From contig JAJPKR010000052.1 of the NCBI GenBank assembly GCA_021323595.1, positions 37,083 to 101,082 on the forward strand: 64,000 nucleotides of DNA. The letters run 5' to 3'. Shown here in pieces: positions 20,419-29,631 of this stretch (its first letter is position 1; each line of letters opens with the position of its first letter). The DNA comes from Terriglobia bacterium. Its GTDB lineage: Bacteria > Acidobacteriota > Terriglobia > Terriglobales > SCQP01. The notes beneath the pieces are model-generated. The model was given only the letters and a program-made list of their open reading frames with translations. It ran no database searches and had not been told where the DNA came from. The translations under genes and the position numbers were made by a program.

Positions 20419-21048
20419 ATGACGGATCCCGACGACGAGAAGCACCGCGCCGACGAGAAAGCGCGCGAGAGTGGCCGCCCCGGCGGCGGCAAGGGCCGCA
20501 AGGATGAGGTCGGCAAGAGCGGCGTCTATCCCATGTCCGGTCCCTTGCCCCAAGGGCCGGCCGAGTTGCGCACGCCCGCTGCCTGGGGCCAAGGCGAGCG
20601 CGGCGCCGCTGGCTACGAGGACTCCGGCCGCTCCGAGTTGGTCTACGAACAAGGCCAGTTGCTGGGCGGGCTCGACGCCGGCGCCCCCGGCTCGCCGCCC
20701 CCGGCCGGCCTGCTCATCCCCCCGCCGGCCTGGGAGAAGGCGCTCGACGACTTCAGCCGCCGCCACCGCAACTGCCCGGTCTTGATCGAGGAGATTCGCG
20801 GCGAAGAACGCCGCGTCGCCATCGAGAATGAGCCGCTCACCGGCATCAGCTCCGATCGCGCCGGCGAGCGCGACAAGATCTACGTCGCCGTTGGCAGCCG
20901 CGCCGACCAGTCCCACACCCACGTCATCTCCGCGCCCCGCCAGTTGCGTATCTTCGTCGCCCCCGGCGAGGCGCCCAGCGCCGAGGTCGAATCCGCCGAC
21001 GGCACGCGCACCCGCCTGCGCTGCCTCGAGCACCGCCCCGCCGCTTAA
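20419..21048 (+). CDS. DUF5335 family protein
   Basis: A 209-residue protein in two parts. The first roughly 100 residues are low-complexity and charged, with a conserved-looking KSGVYPMSGPLPQGPAEL segment. The C-terminal part (from about residue 110, PPPAWEKALDDFSRRHRN and EEIRGEERRVAIENEPLTG) resembles DUF5335. The function of that domain is not known to me. An AAGGAG ribosome binding site lies just before the ATG at 20419. There is no signal peptide. It sits 41 bases after the exported protein gene and may be co-transcribed. A repeat element begins right after its stop codon. Confidence 0.8.
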   Translation: MTDPDDEKHRADEKARESGRPGGGKGRKDEVGKSGVYPMSGPLPQGPAELRTPAAWGQGERGAAGYEDSGRSELVYEQGQLLGGLDAGAPGSPPPAGLLIPPPAWEKALDDFSRRHRNCPVLIEEIRGEERRVAIENEPLTGISSDRAGERDKIYVAVGSRADQSHTHVISAPRQLRIFVAPGEAPSAEVESADGTRTRLRCLEHRPAA

Positions 21049-21052
21049 GGGG

Positions 21053-21077
21053 AAAAGGGGACAGCCTGATCTGCCCC
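21053..21077 (+). repeat. REP-like repeat, copy 1
   Basis: The element starts with AAAAGGGGACAGCCTGATCT four bases after a stop codon. A second copy, identical over its first 21 bases, lies at 45915. Here the second half lacks one T, so the hairpin is less perfect. Such GGGGACAG palindromes just downstream of genes resemble REP elements spread by REP-associated tyrosine transposases; no such transposase gene is in the window. Confidence 0.55.
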
Positions 21078-21104
21078 GGTTTCCCCACTTCCAGGGAAAC
21101 CGGG
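21075..21104. terminator. Long hairpin after the DUF5335 gene
   Basis: CCCGGTTTCCC at 21075-21085 pairs perfectly with GGGAAACCGGG at 21094-21104 around an eight-base loop. It directly extends repeat copy 1. There is no U-tract, so termination would have to be of a non-canonical type; the hairpin may instead be part of the repeat element. A second, shorter GGACGG/CCGTCC hairpin follows at about 21103-21120. Confidence 0.35.
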
Positions 21105-21261
21105 ACGGCCCGGCCCGTCCCCGTATTTCGCGACGGCCCCGCTTCGACCACGACTAGCGGCCGCACCCCCGCGACCTTCGCCGACGCTCCGCTCTGCTCC
21201 CCGGCGCTGGACGCCCGCCGCCGTTCCGCTTACGCTTCGATTACGCCTGCGTCCAACGCTC

Positions 21262-23715
21262 ATGCACGCCCTGCTGCGCGACTTGCGCCACGGACTGCGC
21301 CTGCTGCGCCGCGATGCCGGCTTTGCCGCCGTCGCCATTCTCACCCTGGCGCTCGGCATCGGCGCCAACACCGCCATCTTCAGCGTCGTGGATGCCGTGC
21401 TCCTCCGGCCCCTGCCGTTTCCCCATCCCGAGCAGTTGGTTTCGCTTCGCGAATCGGCCCCCACCTTCCCCAGCATGTCGGTCGCCTACCCCGACTATCT
21501 CGACTGGGTGAAGCAAAATCACGTCTTTTCCTCCCTCGCCGCGTTTCAATGGGATGGCTACACCCTCACCGGCGTCGGCGAACCGGCGGCCATCCCGGCC
21601 GGCGCCGTCTCCGCCAGCTATTTCACGACCCTGGGCGTGCCGCCCCTCCTGGGACGCACCTTCAGCGCCGCCGACGATCAGGCCGGCGCCGGCGGCACGG
21701 TCGTGCTCTCCTACAAGCTCTGGCAGCAGCGCTTCGGCGGCGACCGGAAATGGCTGGGGCGCGCCATTGACCTCGATGGCCAGAGCTACACGATCATCGG
21801 CGTCATGCCGCCGGCGTTCTCCGGCGCCTTCTCGCAGTTCGCCGGCAATGACGTCGGCCTTTGGGTGGCCATCGGCCGCAAAGCGGGTCTGCCCGCGAAC
21901 AAATTCCTGATGAATCGCGGCAGCCATCCTGGCATCAACGGCCTCGCCCGCCTGCGTCCCGGCGTCACCCTGGCGCAAGCCCGCGCCGCCATGGACACCA
22001 TCGCCCAGCGGCTCGACCGCCAATACCCCGACTCCAATACCGGCGAAGGCGTCAACCTGATGAGCCTCAAGGAGCGCGCCGTGGGCGACACGCGCCCGGC
22101 GCTGCTGGCGTTGCTGGCCGCCGTCGCCTTCGTCTTGCTCATCGCCTGCGCCAACGTGGCCAATCTGCAACTGGCGCGCGCCGCCACCCGGCGCAAGGAA
22201 TTCGCCATTCGCGCCGCTCTGGGCGCCGGCCGCGGCCGCCTGATCCGCCACTTGCTCACGGAAAGCGTGGCGCTGGCCTCTCTCGGCGGCCTGCTCGGCC
22301 TCGGACTCGCCGCCGTGCTCATCGCTCTCGCCCCCAAAATCCTTCCCGCCGGCGTGCCGCGCGCCGCCGAGCTCGGCTTGGACTGGCGCGTCCTGCTCTT
22401 CACCCTGGTCCTCTCCCTCGCCACCGGCATTCTCTTCGGCCTGGCGCCGGCGCTGCACGGCCCCGACCGCGATCTGCAAGGCGAACTCAAGGAAGGCGGC
22501 CGCTCCTCCCGCGGCGGCGTCACCGGCCAGCGCCTGCGCGGCGTGTTGGTCGCCGCCGAAGCCGCGCTCTCGCTCGTGCTCCTGCTCGGCGCCGGCCTGC
22601 TCTTGCGCAGCTTCTGGCGGCTCAGCCGCGTCAATCCCGGCTTCGCCACGCGCGGCGTGCTGACCTTCAGCGTCGGCCTGCCGCAAACCCGCTACCCCAA
22701 GGATGCGCAAATCGCCGCCTTCTTCCATCAGGCGCTGGCGCGCATCGCCGCCCTGCCGGGCGTCGCCGCCGCCGGCGCCATCCAGCCGCTGCCGCTCGGC
22801 GGCAGCGACTGGGAGAACTCCTTCCAGTTGCCCGACCGCCCCAAGTTCCCGCCCGGCCAAGTCCCCAGCGCCCACTTCGCCATGGTCACGCCGGACTATT
22901 TCCGCGCCATGCGCATCCCCCTGCTGCGCGGCCGTTACTTCACCGATGCCGACAATGCCGGCGCGCCCCTAGTCGCCATCATCGATCGCGGCTTCGCCGC
23001 CAAATACTGGCCCGGTCGCGATGCCATCGGCCAGCGCATCGCCATGGATAAAGACGTGCTCACCGTCGTCGGCGTCGTCCCCCACGTCATGCTGGAGGGC
23101 CTGGCCGGCGCTTCCCTGATCGATAAGTTGCCGCAAATGTATGTGCCGCACGCGCAGCACGCCAATAACTTCATGAGCTTCGTGCTGCGCGCCGCCCCCG
23201 GCTTCGCCGATCCCGGCAAGTTGCTGGCCCCGGCGAAGGCGGCCATCGCCGCGCTCGATCCCGACTTGCCGGTGTACGACGTCAAGACCATGTCCGCGAT
23301 CGTCTCCGCCAGCTTGGGCGAAAACCGCCTGTCGCTGATCCTGGTGGGCTTGTTCGCGTTCTTGGCGCTGGTGCTGGCGGCGGTGGGGATCTACGGCGTG
23401 ATGTCCTACATGGTCGCGCAGCAATCCCATGACCTCGGACTGCGCATGGCGCTCGGCGCGCAGCGCGGCGATGTCTTGCGCCTCGTGCTCGGCCAGGGAC
23501 TGCGGCTGGCCGCGGCCGGCCTCCTCGCCGGAATCCTCGCCGCGCTGGCCCTGGGCAAAGTGCTGGTGCGCTTCCTCTTCGGCGTCCGCCCCACCGATCC
23601 CCCGACGTTCGTCGCCATCGCCCTGGTGCTGCTGGCGGTCGCGCTGCTCGCCTGTTACTTGCCCGCGCGCCGCGCCACCACCGTGGATCCGCTCGTGGCG
23701 CTCCGCTACGAGTAG
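21262..23715 (+). CDS. ADOP-type ABC transporter permease
   Basis: An 817-residue complete ADOP permease, the fourth of the window, set apart from the tandem three. It begins MHALLRDLRHGLRLLRRDAG, followed by the first helix ([20 protein letters not shown]), a periplasmic MacB-like domain, an FtsX block with LLIACANVANLQLARA, a second periplasmic domain and the closing FtsX block ending DPLVALRYE. ATG 21262 is the only start that fits the family N-terminus. No ATPase gene is near. About 210 bases of repeat and non-coding sequence precede it, and a convergent gene follows after 113 bases. Confidence 0.9.
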   Translation: MHALLRDLRHGLRLLRRDAGFAAVAILTLALGIGANTAIFSVVDAVLLRPLPFPHPEQLVSLRESAPTFPSMSVAYPDYLDWVKQNHVFSSLAAFQWDGYTLTGVGEPAAIPAGAVSASYFTTLGVPPLLGRTFSAADDQAGAGGTVVLSYKLWQQRFGGDRKWLGRAIDLDGQSYTIIGVMPPAFSGAFSQFAGNDVGLWVAIGRKAGLPANKFLMNRGSHPGINGLARLRPGVTLAQARAAMDTIAQRLDRQYPDSNTGEGVNLMSLKERAVGDTRPALLALLAAVAFVLLIACANVANLQLARAATRRKEFAIRAALGAGRGRLIRHLLTESVALASLGGLLGLGLAAVLIALAPKILPAGVPRAAELGLDWRVLLFTLVLSLATGILFGLAPALHGPDRDLQGELKEGGRSSRGGVTGQRLRGVLVAAEAALSLVLLLGAGLLLRSFWRLSRVNPGFATRGVLTFSVGLPQTRYPKDAQIAAFFHQALARIAALPGVAAAGAIQPLPLGGSDWENSFQLPDRPKFPPGQVPSAHFAMVTPDYFRAMRIPLLRGRYFTDADNAGAPLVAIIDRGFAAKYWPGRDAIGQRIAMDKDVLTVVGVVPHVMLEGLAGASLIDKLPQMYVPHAQHANNFMSFVLRAAPGFADPGKLLAPAKAAIAALDPDLPVYDVKTMSAIVSASLGENRLSLILVGLFAFLALVLAAVGIYGVMSYMVAQQSHDLGLRMALGAQRGDVLRLVLGQGLRLAAAGLLAGILAALALGKVLVRFLFGVRPTDPPTFVAIALVLLAVALLACYLPARRATTVDPLVALRYE

Positions 23716-23828
23716 CCGGCGCCGGCGCGGCGTTGTCGCTGAACCCCGATGGATTGCGGGAGAGCTGCGGAATCCCGGCGCGCCGGCCGTCGCCGGTCGC
23801 TGCCGCCCGCGCCCGCCCGCGGCCGCGT

Positions 23829-25196
23829 CTAGCGCGCCGCCGCGGCCGGCTTCAGATGCCGCGCGGCGAACTCGAGAAACGCCGGCCAGTTGGGCAAATC
23901 GGTATGGCCGCCCTCATGCTGCCGCCAGCCGATGTCGACGTCCAGCAACGCCGTGCCGAGCGGCGGCATGACGTCGCTCCCCAATCCTTCGCCGCCCAGC
24001 AGCCGATACACCGGCCCCGCCGCCACCGCCGCCAAGAACATCCCGCGATCGTCGATCCATCCGCCTTCGACCTTCGGCGAACCGGTGCTGATGAAAATCG
24101 GCCGCGGCGCGCACATCGCGATCAACTCATTCGAATCCACCGGCAGGTCGTTCACCGTGCGCGGGCCGTCATAAAGCAAAAAGTTGCCCGCCATCCATTG
24201 GTACTCGCCCGTCCCTGCCAGATTGCCCGCCTGTTCCCCGAAGTTGCGGCGAAAAGGCTTGGCGCCGCCCGCTCCCGACGAACCGATCAGCCCGATCGCG
24301 AAGCGCTGATCGTAAGCCATCGCCACCAGCGCCGCCTTGCCGTAGCGCGACAGCCCCTCGATCCCCACCTCATGAGCGTTGATTGCCGGATCGCTCTGCA
24401 GATAATCGAGCGCGCGGCTCGCGCCCCACGCCCAGGCTCGCAGCGCGCCCCATTGATCCGGACGCCGCGGCTGGCCGTGGTTGCACAGCCCGATGATTCC
24501 TTCCGTCAAGCCCGCGCCGCTGTCGGCTTGCACGCTCGTCGGCACCAGCACCGCGTAGCCCCAGCCATGCTCGAGCAACTGCTGTTGCCAGCTCGGCCCG
24601 GGCGGAGGCGGCGGCAGCTTGATGCCGCGTGCCCGCATCTGCGCCAAAAATCGCGCCATTTGCGCCGGATCGAAGCCGAGATGGATCATCGCCGGAACCG
24701 GCCCCCGGGCGTCGGCGGGCGTCGTCAGCGTCATCTCGATGTTGACCGCAATCAGCGGATACGCCGAATTGTCCACCTGGCCGCGCAGTTGTTCGGTGAC
24801 CACCGGAATGCCGTACTGCGTCTCCCGCTTGCGGCTGACCACGATCCAATCCACGCGCGGCGTGTGGCGCGGCACGCGGCCATAGACGTCGCGATCGAAA
24901 GCGGCGGCGATCTGCGGCCGCCGCTCGCGCCACCACATCGCCGCCGTGGTCACGCGCCGCCCGTCGGCCATCGTCAGCGCATCCGGCAGATCGGCGCCGC
25001 CCGCCTTGCTCTCGTCATAGTTGGGCGGATTCTTCGCGCCGGGATTGGGATCCGCGCCCGGCCGCAGCGCCCGGATGCGCAGCATGCGCATCAGCAGCGC
25101 ATGATCTTGCGCCGCCGTCATGTGCACCGGTGGGCGCGCTTGGGCCGCCGTGAAAACCGTCGCGGCCCCGAGAAAACAGGCGAGTAAAGTTCGCAT
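23829..25196 (-). CDS. CE15-like glucuronoyl esterase (alpha/beta hydrolase), exported
   Basis: A 455-residue exported hydrolase. It has a signal peptide (MRTLLACFLGAATVFTAAQA), a long N-terminal part and an alpha/beta-hydrolase core. The nucleophile motif GLSRYGKAAL matches the GxSRxGK pattern of CE15 4-O-methyl-glucuronoyl methylesterases, which cut lignin-carbohydrate ester links. The catalytic His lies in HEGGHTDLPNW, and a GSSGAGGAKPFRR segment follows the nucleophile as in that family. Two ATGs overlap at 25199 and 25196; the second is better placed after GAGGAG. The frame continues upstream without similarity. It lies downstream of the SDR gene with a 242-base gap. Confidence 0.82.
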   Translation of the reverse strand: MRTLLACFLGAATVFTAAQARPPVHMTAAQDHALLMRMLRIRALRPGADPNPGAKNPPNYDESKAGGADLPDALTMADGRRVTTAAMWWRERRPQIAAAFDRDVYGRVPRHTPRVDWIVVSRKRETQYGIPVVTEQLRGQVDNSAYPLIAVNIEMTLTTPADARGPVPAMIHLGFDPAQMARFLAQMRARGIKLPPPPPGPSWQQQLLEHGWGYAVLVPTSVQADSGAGLTEGIIGLCNHGQPRRPDQWGALRAWAWGASRALDYLQSDPAINAHEVGIEGLSRYGKAALVAMAYDQRFAIGLIGSSGAGGAKPFRRNFGEQAGNLAGTGEYQWMAGNFLLYDGPRTVNDLPVDSNELIAMCAPRPIFISTGSPKVEGGWIDDRGMFLAAVAAGPVYRLLGGEGLGSDVMPPLGTALLDVDIGWRQHEGGHTDLPNWPAFLEFAARHLKPAAAAR

Positions 25197-25438
25197 CATC
25201 GCTCCTCGCGGTGCCCTGCGCGTGCATCGCATCGAGCTCCCAGCGCAAGCCGCGCCGGGGGCCGCGAAATTTCGCCGCGCCGCTGCGCCGCTGCCCGGCG
25301 AGGTCGTCGCGGCGCACGCAGCGAGCCGTGCGAGGCCGCGGGCCGTGCGGGCCGGCGCAAGTACACCAATGTACCTGATCCCGCCCGCGCGGCCGCGAAC
25401 GCAGCCCGGCGACGCCGGTCGCCCCGCCCGCCGCGTCT

Positions 25439-26101
25439 TCAGGCGCGCCCGTAAATCGGTATCACCGCGCCGTTGATCTCGCCGGCCTCGTCCGAGGCCA
25501 GCCACACCAGCAGATCGGCGATCGCTTCCGGCTTCACCCAGCGCGTGGCGTCCGCCTGGGGCATGGCCGCGCGGTTCGCGGGCGTGTCAATGGTGCTCGG
25601 CAAAACCACGTTGGCGGTGATGCCGTGCTCGCGGCCTTCGAGCGCCAGCGTGCGCGTCAGCGCGATCAACGCCGCCTTGGAGACGCCGTAGGCGGCGAAG
25701 TTCGCCGCCGCCTCGACCCCCGTGCGCGATCCCACCGTCAGGATGCGCCCCCGGCCCGCCGCCTTCATCGCCGGCAGCACCGCCCGGCAGAGATAAAACG
25801 CCGCGTTCAAATTCAGGTCGAGCATGCGCTGCCAGGTGGCGTCGTCGGTCGCCTCCACCGGCTGCCCGCCGGCAAATCCGCCCATCAGATGCACCAGCAC
25901 ATCCACCCGCCCCGCTTGCCGCAGCGCCTCGTCCACCGCCGCGCGCGCGCCCTCCGGCCGCGTCAAGTCCGCGCTCACGTAATTGCCCGCCCCGCGCGCC
26001 ACGCCAACGACCGTGAATCCGGCCCGGGGAAACGCGCGCGTTACGGCCCCGCCCAGCCCGCCGCTCACGCCGCTGATCAACGCTACCCGCCCGGCATTCA
26101 T
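25439..26101 (-). CDS. Short-chain dehydrogenase/reductase
   Basis: A 220-residue classical SDR with the NAD(P) motif SGVSGGLG at residues 10-17, the LDLNLNAAFYL helix, catalytic Ser in VGSRTG and the YGVSK (YxxxK) active site. It is a cytoplasmic oxidoreductase of unknown substrate. Its ATG overlaps the stop codon of the upstream transglutaminase/TPR gene by four bases, so the two are translationally coupled. At 220 residues it is slightly shorter than the usual 240-260, mostly through a short C-terminal substrate loop. Confidence 0.9.
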   Translation of the reverse strand: MNAGRVALISGVSGGLGGAVTRAFPRAGFTVVGVARGAGNYVSADLTRPEGARAAVDEALRQAGRVDVLVHLMGGFAGGQPVEATDDATWQRMLDLNLNAAFYLCRAVLPAMKAAGRGRILTVGSRTGVEAAANFAAYGVSKAALIALTRTLALEGREHGITANVVLPSTIDTPANRAAMPQADATRWVKPEAIADLLVWLASDEAGEINGAVIPIYGRA

Positions 26102-29100
26102 CGCTGCTGCGATTGTACCTGCGCCGCCCCGCCCGCCGCCTCCGCTCCCGCCGCGGGAAAGCTCAGCATCCGCGTATCGCCCATCGGCACCAACACCAGC
26201 GAACAGGTCGGCTTCGCGTGCAGCAACGGAACGGATTCACAACTCAAAAGGCCTTGTGCGATCAAGGGCGCGTGCCCGCCGCCGGGCAGCCCCGCCAGCT
26301 TCAGCGCCGCGCCCTCGACGTGCGCCAACGCCGGCCGCAACGAAGCATCGCCCGTAACCCACTGCGCCGCGCCGATGCGCAACGGCCCCTGTCCGTCGGC
26401 GCCGGCGTCCAAACGCAGCAAGAGCTCCGCGCTCCCGTCCGCTTTCGGTGGCGCGGGAAAATTGAGCGTGCGCAAATTCTGCAAATCCATACGATGCCGC
26501 GATTCGGCCCCGCTGACCGCCTCCGCGCCGATCAGCCCTTCCAGCACCTGCTGGTCCGCGTGGAACTGGTCCGTGCGCGACGCCAGGATGCCGGCGGCCG
26601 ATTTGGGCACCTTCACCTTCGCCAACGCTGCGGGATCGATCCTCCCCATCGGAGCTTCTTGCGCCACGATCTGCGCGTAAATCGCGGCCGCTTCGCGCTT
26701 ATGCCCCAGCTTTGCCTCCGCCTCCCCCAGCGCCCGCCCCGTCTCTTTCTGCTCCATCAACTCCCAGCTCGCGCGCAAATAGGGAATCGCCCCTTCTGTG
26801 TCGCCGAGTTGCAGCCGGGCCCTGCCGATCGCTTCCCACTCCATCACCAGCGTGCGGGTGAGCGTCAAATCGCGCGCCTGGAGCGGGGCCGCCGCGGCCG
26901 CGGCCAGCGCCTGCGCGGCGGCGTTCGCGCCTTGCCCCGCGTACTGCTGCGCGCGCTCCGGATCGAGATGGTGCCACGCCATCCAAGCGCCGATCGAGCC
27001 GCTCAGCTCGGGCGATGGCGCGAGGCTCGCCGCCTTTTCCAGTTCCGCGATGGCCGGCTCGGTCTGCCCCGTCTGCTCCAAACTCATGCCCAGATCGGCG
27101 TGCACTTGCGCGTCGTCCGGCGTGATCTTCGCCGCTTCCTGCAGCTCGGGAATCGCCTTCGCGTACTGCCCCAGCCGGGCCAGCAATTCGCCCAGATTGG
27201 CATGCGCGTAGCGGTCGAGGGGATTGATCTGGATCTGCTGCTCGAACTCCTGCGCGGCATCCTGCATTTGCCCCAGGCGCATCTGCGCCAGCCCCGCGTT
27301 GTTGTATGCATACGGATCGAAGGGGTTATGGGCAATCTGCTTCTGAAAGGCGGCGAGCGCCGGCCCCGGCTGATTGTCGTCTAAGTACGCGCGGCCCAGC
27401 TCATTCCACACATCCGCGGGCGGCGCAGCCGCAGCCGCCGCCTGCGTGAACAATTGGATCGCGCGGCCATAATCCCCTTCCTGAAACGCCGTTTCTCCGG
27501 CGGCATAGAGGCCCGCGCCCGTGTTGCTCGCCGGAGCCGCCGCCACCTCCCCGGTCCGCGTCACCGGGAGCGCCTGGTTCAGGTCCGCTTGTACCGCGCG
27601 CCGGAACGCCTCGTAATCGTCGTGCGCCGCGGCGGGGATTTCCCGTTCCGAAAATTTCATCGTGCGGGTGATCGTGACCGTCTCGCCCGTGGCCGCCGTG
27701 CCGGTGACCGCGTACTGCGACGTGTATTGGGCGTACGGCCGCCTGAGGTTCACCGCCACCGGCGCCGTCGCTTCATAACCCACCGGGAGCCGCAGCGTCA
27801 GCACGTGCTCGCTCGTCATCGGCGACCCCACTTTGAGCGGCTTGCCCTCGTCCGCCTCCGGCAGCGCCAAGCCTTTCGGCAAGCTAAGGTCGCTGGTCTT
27901 GTCGCCGGGGCTCCAGAAATCGTCGGCGGTGGAATGAAACGCCAGTTGCAGCGGCGCGCTGGTCAGTGCCAAGTTCTTCGCGTCGGTCTGGCTCACCTCG
28001 CCGCTCTGCCAAGTCGCCGCTATCATCGCTTGGTCCATCAGCGGCCAGCGCGCGGAGGGAATCGCGTTGTACAGCATGCGCAGCACCAGCGCCCCATCCC
28101 CCGATTCCGCCAATTTGACGTCGGCCTCGAGCTTGCCGCTGGCGTCGGCGTTGGCCGCGATCGTCATGCGCTCGAACATCGGGCTCGGTGGATCCGCCGG
28201 CGTGCGCTCCAGATGCGCGGCCCCGGACCCGGGAATCACCAGCGCCTCCTCGTCGCGAATCGGCGCGAACAGCATCCCGAACGCGGCCACCCGCGTCGTC
28301 GTGTCCAGCCACTGCTCGCCCTGCGGCGTCGGAATCGCGGTGATGATGTGATCGAATTGTCCCGGCGAGGGGACGTCGGGATCCACCGCGTGCTTCGTCG
28401 AAACCAACGCCGCCTCCGCCGGGATGCCCACCGCGTGCAGCAACGCCGCCAAGAGCGTTTCCTGGTCCTTGCAGTCGCCGTATTCGTTCGCCAGCACCTG
28501 CTCGGCCGCGTGCGGCTGGTACCGCCCGATCCCGAACGAGAGGCTCACGTAACGGATGGTCTTCGCCACATAATCGTAGAGCGCCTCCGCCTTGCCCCGC
28601 TCGCTCGTCTGTCCCGCCGTCAGCCGCGCCGCCAGCGCCGCCAGCGCCGGCGTGACGCGGAGCTGGCTCTTTTGCAGCCCGGCATACCAAGCGCCCACCG
28701 CCGCCCAGGAAGAGAAGGTCGTCAACTGCACGTCCGGAGGCGGCGGCAACTCGCCGCCAACGCGCGTCTGCGGCGCGGCGTCGCTGGTGGGCGCCGGCGG
28801 GTGCCAAAAGTACACCGTCCGCCCGGCGCGGCTCATCACCGACGTCGCGGCATAGCCCGGCTGTGTCCGTAAGATCACCGCTCGGCCCTGCGGGATATCG
28901 ATCGTCAGCGTCTCCGAGCGCGTGGCGGCGCTGTGGGAAAACTGGAACTCGAACCAAAACTGCCCGGGATCGAGCGGCGCGAAACGTTCCGTGACCACGT
29001 CGTAGGAGACCTCCGCGCCTACGCTCACGCCCGGCACCGTGACGTGCACCTGGTGATAATCCGAATAGACCGGCGCAATGCGCTCGATCGGCAAAGGCAG

Positions 29101-29430
29101 ATCGCGCACGGCATCGGCGCCGACTTGGATCTCGCGCCCATCGGCGGTCTTCACCCGCACAGACACCACGTGCAAGCGCTCGTTGGCCGAGTTATACCCG
29201 AAGACCAGCTCGCCCGCCCGTTGCACGCCCGGCGGCGTCTGCACGCGCATGCTCGCGCTCTCCTCCCGCCGCATCTTCCCGTCGTTCTCGAAGCGCACCG
29301 TGGTCGCCAAACTTTCGATCAGGACCGGCTCCTGCGCCAGATTCGCCGGCGTGGCGGTGGTCTGCCCGGCTGCCGTCGCCGTCGCCAGCAGCCACGCCAG
29401 CCCCAGCCCCAGAGTCGCCGCTCTAGTCAT
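26098..29430 (-). CDS. DUF3857 / transglutaminase-like / TPR protein, exported
   Basis: An 1110-residue exported protein. After a signal peptide (residues 1-22) comes a beta-rich DUF3857 domain (about residues 40-230, with SDYHQVHVTVPGVSVGAEVS). A transglutaminase-like domain follows near residues 270-380 with the Cys of NEYGDCKDQETLLAALL and the His of FDHIITAIP, so the Cys-His pair is intact. A DUF3858-like segment and then at least five TPR repeats (about residues 640-830, for example DPYAYNNAGLAQMRLGQ) lead to a C-terminal tail. Proteins of this layout are common in Acidobacteriota and Bacteroidota; their substrate is unknown. The next gene, an SDR, overlaps its stop as ATGA. Confidence 0.88.
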   Translation of the reverse strand: MTRAATLGLGLAWLLATATAAGQTTATPANLAQEPVLIESLATTVRFENDGKMRREESASMRVQTPPGVQRAGELVFGYNSANERLHVVSVRVKTADGREIQVGADAVRDLPLPIERIAPVYSDYHQVHVTVPGVSVGAEVSYDVVTERFAPLDPGQFWFEFQFSHSAATRSETLTIDIPQGRAVILRTQPGYAATSVMSRAGRTVYFWHPPAPTSDAAPQTRVGGELPPPPDVQLTTFSSWAAVGAWYAGLQKSQLRVTPALAALAARLTAGQTSERGKAEALYDYVAKTIRYVSLSFGIGRYQPHAAEQVLANEYGDCKDQETLLAALLHAVGIPAEAALVSTKHAVDPDVPSPGQFDHIITAIPTPQGEQWLDTTTRVAAFGMLFAPIRDEEALVIPGSGAAHLERTPADPPSPMFERMTIAANADASGKLEADVKLAESGDGALVLRMLYNAIPSARWPLMDQAMIAATWQSGEVSQTDAKNLALTSAPLQLAFHSTADDFWSPGDKTSDLSLPKGLALPEADEGKPLKVGSPMTSEHVLTLRLPVGYEATAPVAVNLRRPYAQYTSQYAVTGTAATGETVTITRTMKFSEREIPAAAHDDYEAFRRAVQADLNQALPVTRTGEVAAAPASNTGAGLYAAGETAFQEGDYGRAIQLFTQAAAAAAPPADVWNELGRAYLDDNQPGPALAAFQKQIAHNPFDPYAYNNAGLAQMRLGQMQDAAQEFEQQIQINPLDRYAHANLGELLARLGQYAKAIPELQEAAKITPDDAQVHADLGMSLEQTGQTEPAIAELEKAASLAPSPELSGSIGAWMAWHHLDPERAQQYAGQGANAAAQALAAAAAAPLQARDLTLTRTLVMEWEAIGRARLQLGDTEGAIPYLRASWELMEQKETGRALGEAEAKLGHKREAAAIYAQIVAQEAPMGRIDPAALAKVKVPKSAAGILASRTDQFHADQQVLEGLIGAEAVSGAESRHRMDLQNLRTLNFPAPPKADGSAELLLRLDAGADGQGPLRIGAAQWVTGDASLRPALAHVEGAALKLAGLPGGGHAPLIAQGLLSCESVPLLHAKPTCSLVLVPMGDTRMLSFPAAGAEAAGGAAQVQSQQR

Positions 29431-29618
29431 GCCCGTCTTATCTAAGGCCGTTCAGCTCGAATTTACAAGCGCCAGCAACCCGCCGCCGTGCTCGCCCTCG
29501 CCGGCCTCCCTCCGCCTTTTCTCGCCGCTTTCTGGTTGCCGTCCCCCAATTGCCCCCGCCCGCCTCCCGCCGGCGCTTCCACCCGCCGCGCCGCCCACCG
29601 CGCCGCTTCATCCGGCGC

Positions 29619-29624
29619 TAGGCT
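29619..29624 (+). promoter_or_regulatory. -10 hexamer (TAGGCT) of a leaderless-type promoter
   Basis: TAGGCT ends seven bases before the GTG start of the radical SAM selenoprotein gene. The position matches the other leaderless-type promoters in this window. No -35 element is evident. Confidence 0.35.
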
Positions 29625-29631
29625 GGAAGCA

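Noticed and set aside
25360..25376. AGTACACCAATGTACCT hairpin between the SDR and CE15 genes
   Set aside because: A five- to six-pair stem in non-coding sequence with no U-tract; too short to call a terminator or regulatory site.
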